From Haliclona indistincta (lineage: Eukaryota; Porifera; Demospongiae; Haplosclerida; Chalinidae), in the NCBI GenBank assembly GCA_964017065.1, contig OZ024787.1:14188453-14252452 (forward strand): DNA of 64,000 nucleotides. The letters run 5' to 3'. The notes under the pieces are model-generated. The model saw only the letters and a list, made by a program, of their open reading frames with translations. It had not been told where the DNA came from and ran no database searches. Made by a program: the position numbers and the translations under genes. Every line of letters begins with the position of its first letter. Position 1 is the first letter of the stretch. Shown in pieces: positions 30,747 to 41,610 of the stretch.

Positions 30747-31126
30747 AATTAAAAAGATTTCTATCGAAATCAAAAGGATGTAGTGATGAAGAAATCTACC
30801 ACTGGTCCACAATGTAAACCAACAAGGAACAAGCATAGAATGGTAACACGATTGACTTGCTAACAGACTATAGATCCCTACATCAGTGGCTGCTGTGGCC
30901 AGACTATAGCTAGTTAAGCTATTTACTGTTGACTGACACTTTGAATAGAATTCAGCTTGTGACAAAATATTGATCTTATGTACAGCCACTGATGAGGGAT
31001 CTATAGTCTGTTAGCAAGTCAATCGTGTTACCATTCCATGCTTGTTCCTTGTTGGTTTACATTGTGGACCAGTGGTAGATTTCTTCATCACTACATCCTT
31101 TTGATTTCGATAGAAAAATTTTAATT
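30747..31126. mobile_element. Foldback element, CCCTACATCAG family, copy 2
   Basis: Arms 30747-30891 and 30983-31126. Both arms share variants absent from copy 1 (GATGAAGAAATC next to GATGTAG; ACACGATTGAC instead of ACACAATTGAC). Confidence 0.75.
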
Positions 31127-31714
31127 TCTTGTTTGTGTCCTTTTTTCTTTTTAGTGAAGTGCAGTTCAATATCATGCATGTACGGAGAAGTCTTTGTTTC
31201 CACCATTAGTTTAGTATTCCTGTTGTTGATGGCTTTTCTTAAACTTGTAGCTAAAATTGTTAAGCTGTACGGATCAGGTCTGCCTATTCGCCTACGCATG
31301 CATGCAGTGCATACGAGCCCCGCCCACACTTGTTTGTAGACCTATACGGCGGTTATAATTATCTGGCAAGTGCAGAATGACGATCCTACACGAGCTTACC
31401 GTTCTTCGAAGACTCCAGACAAATGCCGGGTGTGTGTTCTCCGTGATAGTGATCCACACGGCGCAGCGATACTTTAGCTGCTTGGTCACGTGTGCTACCC
31501 ATAGCTTGGTCACGTGCGTATTGCGCAATCACAATAATGGCGTCTAACACTAAGCTGACAATGGATCACGATCGAGAAATCGCGGAACTTAGATCGCCGT
31601 TACGCTAAAAACAAAGCTCAAAAGGCACATGCCAGGAGAATTTCACGACTGTTCGTGGATGTTTTGGTCTCGGCACTGCTCGCGTAAAGGCGCTAGGCGA
31701 GTGGAAGAAAGAAA

Positions 31715-31754
<40 letters not shown>

Positions 31755-31772
31755 GAAGGAAGGAAGGAAGGA

Positions 31773-31828
<56 letters not shown>

Positions 31829-31829
31829 A

Positions 31830-31871
<42 letters not shown>

Positions 31872-32123
31872 AGAAAACGAAGATGACGAAACTCGATTTT
31901 CACCGTTTCCAGGTTTGTCACTTTAGTAACAATTTCGAGCAATCTCCTTGCTACTGTAAGATGGGGCAACGCCAGAGAGCAGATCTAAGTGTCTAAAGAC
32001 GTATAAAATTCAACACCAGGCGAAATATCAGCGTTGGAACGCTAATACATTGTATGTAGCCGCCATCTTGTTTTCTCGTTCATCCCTACATAGGGAGTCA
32101 CTACCTTGCCTCCCTAATACTAA
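31127..32123. repeat. Segmental repeat, copy 2
   Basis: Second copy of 29881-30683, longer because of a microsatellite at about 31705-31872. Contains the first-exon relic at about 31373 (CAGAATGACGATCCTACAC). Confidence 0.6.
31705..31872. repeat. Compound (GAAA)n-(GGAA)n-(GGCA)n-(GAAA)n microsatellite
   Basis: Nested symmetrical run of tetranucleotides. The homologous position in the first segmental copy (about 30420) has only ~20 bp of GAAA. Confidence 0.9.
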
Positions 32124-33957
32124 ATGCTGCCTAACTTTTATGTTTAAGTGACTCCTCAAGTTAATAAATTGTGTCTTTTTGTTGGTAATACCCTGTACTT
32201 GTACTGTTTCAAACCATCAGAATCAAATTCTTTAGAATAGAGACGTTAATGCATTTCAGAGAAAGGTGTAACCATTCTTGCTTTTTTGCAGTGAATATTG
32301 GTTTTGGCACACATCCCAATACATTCCTTAGGGTCATATTATCTAAGAACTGTTGCCAGAAAGTATGTTACTAGAATGGTTAAGAAGATAGACCAATTAC
32401 TGTTAGTGACAATGCCGATAAAAAGGGCGTGGTCAATTTCGGGTATTTTGCAGTGGATAGACAAAAAGGCACATATCACATCTTATTCCTTGGGGTCAAA
32501 TTATCCTAAAACAGTTGAGTTATCCTCTCCTAAATTAAATGCATACAAATCTTAGTCAGGGCCTAGACTATTATGGTAGTTATCGGTTTTTCAAGTTGAA
32601 GTAGTTCATGTGGTAGCAGCTTATACTGCCGCTACTCACTTATCACCAATTATCATCGCCGCTCGGCAATGATATGTAGGGATGACAGATGGCGGCTACT
32701 CATGTGTGAAAATGAGTTATCGCACATATCTCTACTGTTATACATTTCTACTGCATTTTAACTATCTCTAAGTGAATCTGAAGTGTAAGCGCTTATAGAA
32801 AGTCAATGAAAGTCGCCGGGACTGCTTGCTTGACAACGAAAATCAAGATGGCGACTCTCAAGGAGCCATTGCAGATCTTCGATGTTTCAGCGTTTTTCGA
32901 GATTTCAGACACCTAGGATTGATCAGACGATTGTTCTGAGCATGAAAATACCTTTGGCGAAGCTGGCAGACGTTTCTAAAGTGGTAAATGAAATCGCCGC
33001 CCACGCAAATTGTTCATTTTTCTTCTTCTTTCAACAAGCCTAGCGCTATCCTGGGTGCACAATCGCACGTGTATATATCTGGGGTAGTGCACTTACTTCC
33101 TAGATAGGCATCAAACACTACCAGAAGCAAGTAATCCTTGAAAAACATGGTTTTGGACCGTTTTGGATTGCTAGAGCGACTTCATTAATTAACCTAACCC
33201 TCTTGTCGCTGCTGATCATTGACTCCACCCGCATCAGTTTTGAAACAGCTTGGTTCTCGAACAGCTTCGCTTTGTCTCTGCTCTGGGCGCTTCAGTGCAA
33301 GCTATAGGTATGAACATTTGTTTAAAGCAGTATACTATACCCTGGGTAACACTGATCTGTCCGTTAAAGCTTCAGATGGCGGATCAAAGCTGACATCATG
33401 ACCCACGGCAGGTGCAAACCGGACGACGGTCATGCTACCCGATCTAGGCTAAGTTTCTTACACTACGCGGCGTAAACTGTACCTTTAGGACCCCTGTGCT
33501 GTTGACAACTGGACATTGGTCATTGTAAAAAGCTAGAAGCCTGTGATCGTGATATCAACATCAACATGCAAGACTAGTCTGACGGACTATGCTTCTAGCC
33601 ATGATCATCATAGTGTTCCACTGAGTTGCAATTGTCAGTGTTAGTCTCTTCTTCATTCATTGCAGTGCTAAGTTTTGTCAACTCATACCCTCAACCTCTC
33701 TAACCAATTTACTTTGTAAACCTTTTCATTATTCTTGTGATTGCCGATAATATCATTCCATGTTCCTTGACTCTCTGTCTAGAGGCTATGCACTTCTCAT
33801 CTACTAGACTAGTAACTGCTGCTCACAGAGTTGTAAAAATTAAATAGCAGCTAGCATAGCTAGAATACAGCTAATATGTTCAAACTGATAGTGATCAAAA
33901 AAGTAATAGGAACAAGTAAAGTAAAAAGTTTTAATAAAACAAACTAAAAAGTGTAGG
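32124..33957. other. Intergenic, no supported gene
   Basis: Read on both strands; only short frames without recognisable features. Nothing called. Confidence 0.45.
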
Positions 33958-34205
33958 GATGACACTTGCAAAAGTAAAGGAACAAGATGGGATAATGCTT
34001 GCAAAAGTAAACAAACAAGATGGGATGATGCTTGCAAAAGTAAAGGAACAAGATGGGATGATGCTTGCAAAAGTAAAGGAACAAGATGGGATGATGCTTG
34101 CAAAAGTAAAAGAACAAGATGGGATGATGCTTGCAAAAGTAAAGGAATAAGATGGGATGATGCTTGCAAAAGTGAAGGAACAAGATGGGATGATGCTTGC
34201 AAAGT
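33958..34205. repeat. 33-bp VNTR, about 7-8 copies
   Basis: Unit AACAAGATGGGATGATGCTT plus GCAAAAGTAAAGG, uninterrupted, so it reads as an 11-residue repeat in any open frame. It lies in the left arm of the foldback at 34171-34400, while the right arm has a single unit. Confidence 0.85.
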
Positions 34206-34400
34206 AAAAGTCCCAAGTATCCCTACATCAGCGGCTTGAATCGAAGAAGAGGACACAGTCTGATGAAGCACTTGACGGTTGTAAAAGGTATAGCAAGAAG
34301 ATTCCGCATTTGTTGCAGGTCATGACAGCAATTAAGCCGCTGATGTAGGGATACTTGGGACTTTTACTTTGCAAGCATCATCCCATCTTGTTCCTTCACT
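34171..34400. mobile_element. Foldback element with CCCTACATCAGCGGCTT inner ends
   Basis: About 67-bp complementary arms (34171-34238 and 34334-34400) around a ~95-bp centre. The inner ends share CCCTACATCAG(T/C)GGCT with the other foldback family; the outer sequences differ. Confidence 0.7.
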
Positions 34401-34440
34401 TGTTTTTAGAGTGAACAATTCAATAACAAAAAAATAGCAC

Positions 34441-34640
34441 TGTCAAAATGAACGCATTTCACAAACCCTCGGCGTCTACGCTCCATAGACCATAGTTGGG
34501 GATTGCAACAGGAGTTTACCACTAGTGCCAACCTGCAGCTTAGCTTATAGGCTGTAGCTATATTGAAACTGCACTGCTAACTAGTTATGGCTTTCAGAAG
34601 GAGCTTTGCAGGCTTGCAGCTACAGTGTTCCACACGAAGA
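34441..34640. mobile_element. Fragment of AACCCTCGGCG-ended element
   Basis: TTTCACAAACCCTCGGCG and GGCTTTCAGAAGGAGCTTTGC match, in reverse orientation, the right half of the complete element at 57310-57805. Confidence 0.55.
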
Positions 34641-35380
34641 GAAGCAAAAATCTTTTTTTTTACATTTTGGTTCATATCTCAGGAACCAAGTGTCCTATGA
34701 TCATGTTGCAGGTACCATTATGATCCTCTATCCTTACTGAACACCCTGGTTCATATGGCTTCGCGTCACGTGACGTAGGCGTGTCACAACATGGCGGCGT
34801 ATCACACCCACTGGAATGACAGTTTTAGGTTAGGATTTCCAGAGCTACTGCTAGTTAAGATTTCTTAAAGCTGCATTACAACTATCACCTAGGGCTCTAA
34901 CCTTTGGGCAAGTGTCCGGCTTGAACTAGCGTTAGTTCGGCAACGGGAACCAAAAGATGGATTTCGCGACAAGCCAAAACTTTAGGTATGGGAAATCCGA
35001 TTCCGTGTGAGTTAAGCTCCAATACTTGGAGACTGCACAGCCAATACATCCATCCACACTTTGCCGCACACTAAGCGTCCCTAGAAATGTTCACAGCGAC
35101 ATACGAGACTCTTCTCTGCACGAGTGCGAGACTCTTCTCTGCACGAGTGCCGTTTTCTTGCCGCCATCTTGCGATTTTAATGGATTTTGTGATGTCACGC
35201 ATAATAATTGTTGGCTGTGTAAAACGTCATAACTATTGAAAACACATTGAATCAGTGTAATATAGTTATGATGCAACACATGCTCATAACCAACGTGTGA
35301 CAGTGATAAATACCATAGTATTAACAGTGTTCAGCAGGTGCTCAGTAAGTAATATACCTAATAAGAAATTGTGTGAGATA
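34641..35380. other. Intergenic
   Basis: No gene seen. A 23-bp tandem duplication (GAGACTCTTCTCTGCACGAG plus TGC) lies at 35105-35150. Confidence 0.5.
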
Positions 35381-36070
35381 TACAGTGCTTCTCATCTAAA
35401 GAGTCCATTTTTTAATTTTCAATAATTGGAAACATATTAACTCATAAAAACATTTTGCTTAACACTACAGTACTAAAACTTAATATTTACATTAATTCAC
35501 CTTTCTTGAGTATGTTTGTCAAGTATTTAGCTTATCTTTTATTTCAGTCTGAAAATATCAGCAGCGAAATGGACGCCATTAAATTCATTAATTTTAACCA
35601 AATAAAAATTGTAATCCTGCTAGTTAAGAAAAAACATAAGACATGCAGTTGAGTATGTAGGTCAGCTATTATGTGGGTTAAAATGGAAGTCTAACTCTCA
35701 CATATGCTACTGTTAGCTTGCAAAATCTCTCAGCAGTCGAAGTACGAAACAGTTAACCAACTAACTCCATTAATTTTGTTAGTTAAGAAAAAGCGCTCCG
35801 CAGGCAAGTAGCCTTATGCCTTAGCTAATCACAGCTCTTCGCTCGTGGCTGTAACTTACACCGTCGGCGAATACGAGGTGCTGGTAGCAGCAGCACTCGC
35901 CCGCTCTGTTCGTCTTCGTCTTAGTTTATGACGTATCAATGACGTTTTCCAAGTTGATGACCGTACATTCCCGCATATTCTATCGAATATGCAGATAAAT
36001 TGACGTCATCAATCTGGCAACAGTCATTGGCACGTCATAACTAAGACGAAGACGAACAGAGCGGGCGAGT
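35381..36070. mobile_element. Foldback transposon, copy 2, right arm lost
   Basis: Begins CAGTGCTTCTCATCTAAAGA and follows the left arm and centre of the element at 25816, then stops at about 36070 where it abuts a coding exon of the minus-strand gene. No right terminus or second TA. Confidence 0.75.
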
Positions 36071-39000
36071 GTGAGACTCTGAGATGTAATGACGGATAGG
36101 AGAGCTGAGGTTGTTGTCAGTTGGTATGTGTAGGGTGGGAGAGCGTCTACTGGGAGTACCGGGAGGACTCACAAGACCTGAGTAATCTGAGAGAGAGAAA
36201 GCAGATGTAACATCCAGCCTTTTCACACACTGAAGTCGTATTTAACCAAGTAATCTAGCTCCTTTTGTCTCACCTTCATGGCTTGTACTCTCTAGTCTGA
36301 AAGCCTTCAGCAGTGTACGGCATTCTGAACAGAAGTCAACTATAGCTAGAGCTTTTCGTATGAAGAACAGATCCTCAGTGAGAGAGACACCCACTGTAGT
36401 GCACTGAGAGAGAGGGAGGGAGAGAGGGAGGGTGGGTGGGAGGGAGGGAGAGAGGGAGGGAGAGAGGGAGGGAGAGAAAAACGAAGGGAGGGAGGAAGGG
36501 ATCGAGAGAGGGAGGAAGGAAGAGAGGGAGGGAGAGAGAAATTAAGAGAAGCATTTTAGTACAACAGATTGTGTGGAGCAATGCTAAGATGAGCATATTA
36601 TTTTGTGACATGTAACACACCATTATTTCTTCAGTTTGTTTGAGTAGATCCACTGATCTCCACTCAGTGGTGACATCAATGTCCTCCACTATCTCTGTCA
36701 TGTTCAGTGTGCACTGCTCACATGCATCAAACAAGTTATTGAGACCATTCAAAATAACTTGAGCTTGAGAAAGAGGAGCTGTCAGCTCAGGATTTTCTAC
36801 AAGCGAAGAAAATAGTGAGTGAGAGTGAGTGAGTGAGAGTGAGCGAGTGAGTGAGAGTGAGTGAGCGAGAGAGTGAGTGAGCGAGTGGGGCTCAGTTTAT
36901 ATACCTCCAGCTTCCTCTGAGGTCATCATGATGGCCGACAGTTTGTTCTTCATCTCCTCCACAGCACTGGTGGTGCTCAAGTCAGCTGGGACATTCTTGA
37001 TGGAGTACTGATGCAGCTGTTCATGCAGCTGGCGTAGAGCAGCAGAGAGAGGTAGATCAGGAAACATAGTCAGTTTAATGCTCTCAACGCTGTCAAGCAT
37101 CTCAGTGAAACTAGGGTCCTCACACACAATACAACGAGTGACCTCGGGCATTACAAGAGAGGTGAACTTGTTGACAAGATCCTGGAAGAGAAAAGAAGAG
37201 GGAATTTATTTGTGCCTTTCCCAAGCCCCTCCCAGACCACACCCACCTGCATGGAGCTGTATACACTATGTACTGCATGTACAGCTGTTATACAAGTACT
37301 CATCACTGATCTATCAGATACATCTCTACCCATTGACTGCAAGTGAGAGAAAATAGAAATCAATCGTATAGTAGTGTGTTAATTGTAATATATTCTATTG
37401 TAATATATATACAGTATTATTCTCAGTGTTAGATTGCTTCAAATTTTAAAACAATGAAAAGCTCTGACAGCACAAAGCATGCTCTCTACAGGTGAAAAGT
37501 CAAACACGTTTTCTTCACTGTCAATCAGCTGTCAATACATAATTTTTGTCAGACAGTAAGTTGTCAGCCAACTTACTCATATCTCTACATCAGTTAGTTG
37601 GTTCCTATCAGTTTTTACTTACAGAGAAGCAGAATTCCAGTAGTTTTGTCATCTGTGACACATTCCCACTCATGGTACACAGCTCGTCCATGAACCAGTC
37701 TCCTTCTCGTGAAGTGAGGTCACTGAGTCGCTCACGAGCAGCTCGAGCAGTCTGTTCCATATAGAGCCACCTTCGACTGAGCGGACATAGAGCAACAATA
37801 ATAAAACTAGCCAGAGCATCAGGACCAGTTTCAGGATTATCTGGTGGAACAATTGGTAAGATGGTAAAGCGCTTTTGTTCAGCTTTCAAATGTATACCTA
37901 GACAGAATTTCTGCAGATTGTTGCTGGCGTCTTGTACCTGGGCATCTAGTTTCTTCATGTCAGTGGTACTCAGTGTCTTGATGCGCTCAGTCAACTATAT
38001 TACAATATTACACAGTCACTGTACACTTAAATAAAGTATATATGGTATGCACCTTTTGTAAACGAGTGTGCTGGTCTTGAGTCTGTTTTCTGAGACGGTT
38101 GTCGACAGCCATTATCAGTCTGGTATTAGGAGGAGGACCCAGCCTTGCCTCAAATATCTCTACTGCCTTCAAGAGACTAGTGGGAGGAGACAATCATGTG
38201 AGTGATGTGACAGACCACATGATGATCATGTGATATGAGACACACCTATCATGAGTTGGTTCATGTGTGCTGTTGATGATTGAGCTGAGACAATTTTCCC
38301 ACAGGTAACTACGAGACTGCTCAAGATACTTGGTAGGGAACTGAGAGAGGGAGAGAGAGTGAGTGAGTGAGTGAGTTAGTGAGTGAGTGAGTACCTGTGA
38401 TGTGATGGTGCGGTATTGTCCAAGAGCGTCTAGAGCAGCTGACATTACCATCCTCCTCCTGCGCAGCAAACCAATGAGCTCATCCTCCAACNNNNNNNNN
38501 NNNNNNNNNNNNNNNNNNNNNNNNNNNNNNNNNNNNNNNNNNNNNNNNNNNNNNNNNNNNNNNNNNNNNNNNNNNNNNNNNNNNNNNNNNNNNNNNNNNN
38601 NNNNNNNNNNNNNNNNNNNNNNNNNNNNNNNNNNNNNNNNNNNNNNNNNNNNNNNNNNNNNNNNNNNNNNNNNNNNNNNNNNNNNNNNNNNAGGGAGGAG
38701 GGAGGGAGGGAGGGAGGGAGGGGGAGGGAGAAGAGAGGAACATCAGTTGAATATAGTCACTGAGAGACATACCTCTTCACAGCTAGGTTAGAGTCAGTCA
38801 CTAGTTGCCCCTCCCACTCAGCCCCTCCCTCAGCTACCGTCAGCATGATAATGCTGGTTGAGCTCACAATGGCTGCCAGCATGGTAGCTAGCTCCTCTCT
38901 ACTGATCCCCTCATCGCCAGCAATGTTGAACAGCTCAAACAGCAAGCGACACTTGTCAGTGAAGCTGCCATGAAGGACAACAGCTAGACCGCACACGAAC

Positions 39001-39346
39001 TCTTCGAAATCCACCACTCCATTCTACATACAGCATATTTGTAACATACGATTGGATCACGTGATGCACCTTCTTCTTGTCGAATGCATTGAACAGTCTG
39101 TCTCCTAACTGGACTGGTATGTTGAAGTACCGCGAGAATGCTTCCCGGTCAATCAGCCGGCCCCGCCTACCACCAGACTGCTGGTACAGGTCGTTGAACC
39201 TACGTGGCAACGGATACGTAATGGAGGCACAGCTAGTTATGAATGGCTACTAACCTTGCTCCGATCTGTGCCAGCTGTACCTGTGATAACTCGCTCACAG
39301 TAGACTGGAACGTCTCTGTGAACTGGCTTGAACCACCTTGGCCCAT
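36041..39346 (-). CDS. EF-hand N-terminal multi-exon gene, interrupted by assembly gap and 3'-fused to a transposon
   Basis: Exons in order: 39255-39346, 39070-39199, 38773-39023, gap, 38395-38491+, 38246-38340, 38053-38176, 37623-37994, 37247-37336, 36905-37181, 36621-36796, 36274-36403, 36071-36186. All visible phases close. The start MGQGGSSQ could be N-myristoylated. A canonical EF-hand loop, DKKKNGVVDFEE, is split by intron 2; a degenerate one, NIAGDEGISREE, follows. The EF-hand part (FNAFDKKK..VDFEEFVCGL) resembles the N-terminal EF modules of USP32-type proteins. The post-gap part is helical (LLKAVEIFEARLGPPPN, TERIKTLSTTDMKKLDAQVQ) and I do not recognise it. The last exon (DYSGLVSPPGTPSRRSP) reads into the truncated foldback and stops at 36041. 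The 200-N gap means the two halves could be separate genes. Confidence 0.55.
36405..36540. repeat. GAGAGGGAGGGA-type microsatellite in intron
   Basis: Purine-rich repeat directly upstream (in transcript order) of the acceptor at 36404; polypyrimidine on the transcript strand. Confidence 0.8.
36815..36892. repeat. (GTGA)n microsatellite in intron
   Basis: GAGTGAGTGAG run in the intron between exons 36905-37181 and 36621-36796. Confidence 0.85.
38341..38394. repeat. (GTGA)n microsatellite filling a short intron
   Basis: On the transcript strand it follows the donor GTACTCAC directly and runs to the CTCTCTCTCAG acceptor. Confidence 0.85.
38492..38691. other. Assembly gap (200 N)
   Basis: Run of N, probably a placeholder length; flanked on the right by GGGAGGGAGG repeats, which likely caused the break. 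Confidence 0.99.
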
Positions 39347-39570
39347 TGTTGACCACACCCCGAGCCACGCCTTCTCCGGAAGAAATACGCGATCAGTGCT
39401 TCTTGAGATTTTTCCAGTTTGGCCTGCTTTTAGAAACCGAACGACACCTTCCTCAACAAAATCAGTTCTGTAGAAGCAAACGTACTGGCTCAGAAAACTA
39501 GCGCCGTTTGCGGTGCGGTTCACTCCGGGTTCATTCCATTATCGGCTTGTTGCCACGTGGAGTTACATGT
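39347..39570. promoter_or_regulatory. Putative bidirectional promoter
   Basis: 224 bp separate the divergent start codons of the EF-hand gene (-, 39346) and the death-domain gene (+, 39571). No TATA box was seen. Inferred from geometry only. Confidence 0.4.
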
Positions 39571-40914
39571 ATGGGGTCTTGTCTAAGTCGTTTCTTTCGT
39601 CGTGCCCTATCCGACCATGATCTTGATCTCTTGACACCTAAACCTGATGCTACACATTGTGTACGTACAGTGAATCCTGTTCCATCGCTTCAAGACATAC
39701 TGCATCATCTCGATGCGGTACGCTATCAGTGGTTCGTCATTGGCCTGGTCCTACAGATCAAATATACCAAATTGAAAGAAATAGAGCAACAGTACAAACT
39801 GACGGAAGGACCGAGACGATGTTTGGCTGAGATGATACACCATTGGCTGAGTTCGAACCCTGCAACTAGCTGGGAACAAGTCGTCGCAGCTTTGGAATAT
39901 ATCGATGAGTTCAGATTGGCTGCTATTATTAAGCAGAAGCACGTTTGGATACCTAGTGAGTGGATTCTAGTCTGCATGCTGCAGTTAGCTTGTAGCTACT
40001 GATACACCGTTCATTTTACCATAGATGGTTCTTCCTCTACTACTACTACACCGGCACTAGCCCCTCCCACTGATGCTGATATCGCAGAAATCGAAGCTGA
40101 TGTGAAGGTAGTAAGACATTTGCATGATCTAGAGTGTGCGCTATCGAGCATGTTGACCAACATAAGAAGACTGTATTACAGGGAGCACCACATATCACAA
40201 GCAGTGTTCTTCCTCAACGATCTCTCTGGTAGTGAGGACTTTACTAGTTGTAGAACTTTTGAACAAATCATAAAGACAATGCGTAGTGTGCCCTACATTG
40301 ACACCTTCAATGTAGACATGTTGGAGGCTGTTGCCAAGAATCTTAAAAGTGACGTTATGATAAGACTAGTCAATGAATACAAAAAGAGAAGGCAAAGTTT
40401 CTTGGAAGAAATCACAGTACAAGACTTCCAGAAGGCTGTAGTGACCAAGGCAAAGCCACCATTGCCTAAAGGGAAAGTAGAAGTATCAATTGTAGTTCAA
40501 AATCGATCTGTAGGTAACAGAGTTCTTAAGGATATGGAGTTACTGGCTAGTGAGTTGTTTGAAGGAAACCAAAGACGGTTTGTGTCGTTCCATGCTATCC
40601 AGGGATCTATCATACTAGTGTGGCATGTACCAGAGAGACTGTGTGATGAACTGGAGGAGATGATACACAAGAAGACAGACATACTGAGAAAGAATGGAGT
40701 AGTAGAAGAACTGAGGTTAGGAGCTGAGAGAGTGTTTGCTCAAAAGGTGAGCTATGGTATATACTATGATATCCAGTTTACATTGTATACAATATGTATT
40801 GTAGGAAGAAGACCTGCTGCCAGGTAATCATCACAATGAATGTGGTAAATGTGCATAACAGTTGTACTCTTATTGTAGTTACTCCTAAACCATGGAGAAA
40901 TCCTGATAACATCG
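39571..40914 (+). CDS. Death-domain protein, 3' end missing
   Basis: Exons 39571-39955, 40025-40746, 40805-40823 and 40879-40914, all GT-AG and in phase, give about 387 residues. The start MGSCLSRFFRR is a plausible myristoyl/palmitoyl signal; the frame upstream opens only with TTG. Residues about 33-125 (LQDILHHLDAV...WFVIGLVLQI...LKEIEQQY...LAEMIHHWLSSN...SWEQVVAAL) have the six-helix death-domain pattern. A middle helical region and a segment with KVEVSIVVQN, KDMELLASELF, FHAIQGSIILVWHVPE follow, a combination met in expanded death-domain families of sponges and cnidarians. Death domains mediate homotypic assembly in apoptosis and innate signalling. The last donor (GTAAGA at 40915) has no acceptor before the foldback element at 40970, so the gene is truncated or has a long intron. 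Confidence 0.65.
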
Positions 40915-40969
40915 GTAAGAAGAATTTGTCGTGATTGTTATCTTAAGCATTAACACTAGAATAAAAATA

Positions 40970-41389
40970 AATTAAAAGATTTCTATCGAAATCAAAAAGA
41001 TGTATTGATGAAGAAATCTACAACTGGTCCACAATGTCAACCAACAAGGAACAACCATGGAATGGTAACACGATTGACTTGCTAACAGACCATATAGATC
41101 CCTACATCAGTGGCTGCTGTGGCTGACTATAGTCAGCCACAGCAGAACCAGCTATAGCTAGTTCAGCTAGTTGCTCTTGACTGACACATGACGTGCATTG
41201 AATTGAATTCTTGTGAAAAAAAAAAATTTATCTTATGTACAGCCACTGATGTAGGGGGATCTATATGGTCTGTTAGCAAGTCAATCGTGTTACCATTCCA
41301 TGCTTGCTCCTTGTTGGTTTACATTGTGGACCAGTAGCAGATTTCTTTATCCCTACATCCTTTTGATTTCGTTAGAAATCTTTTTATTT
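40970..41389. mobile_element. Foldback element, CCCTACATCAG family, copy 3
   Basis: Outer end AATTAAAAGATTTCTATCG; inner ends CCCTACATCAGTGGCTG and CAGCCACTGATGTAGGG. Lies just after the last visible exon of the death-domain gene. The following 220 bp repeats the segment after copies 1 and 2. Confidence 0.75.
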
Positions 41390-41610
41390 TCTTGTTCGTG
41401 TTCTTTTTTCTTTTTCAGTGAAGTGCAGTTCAATATCATGCATGTACTGAGCCGTCTTTGTTTCCACCATCAGTTTAATTTTCCTGTTGTTGATGGCTTT
41501 TCTTTATAATAGAAATTTATTGTCATGCTGTACATATCAGCTTGCTTATGCATACATGCAGTGCATACGAGCCCCGCCCACACTTGTTTGTAGACCTATA
41601 CGGAGGTTTA

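Noticed and set aside
31629..31969. Lys/Glu- and Leu/Pro-rich open frames on both strands
   Set aside because: Produced by the GAAA/GGCA microsatellite.
33958..34205. CRISPR-like regular repeats
   Set aside because: The 33-bp units are directly adjacent with no unique spacers, in an animal-type genome; it is a VNTR. The 19-bp array at 23168 was rejected for the same reason.
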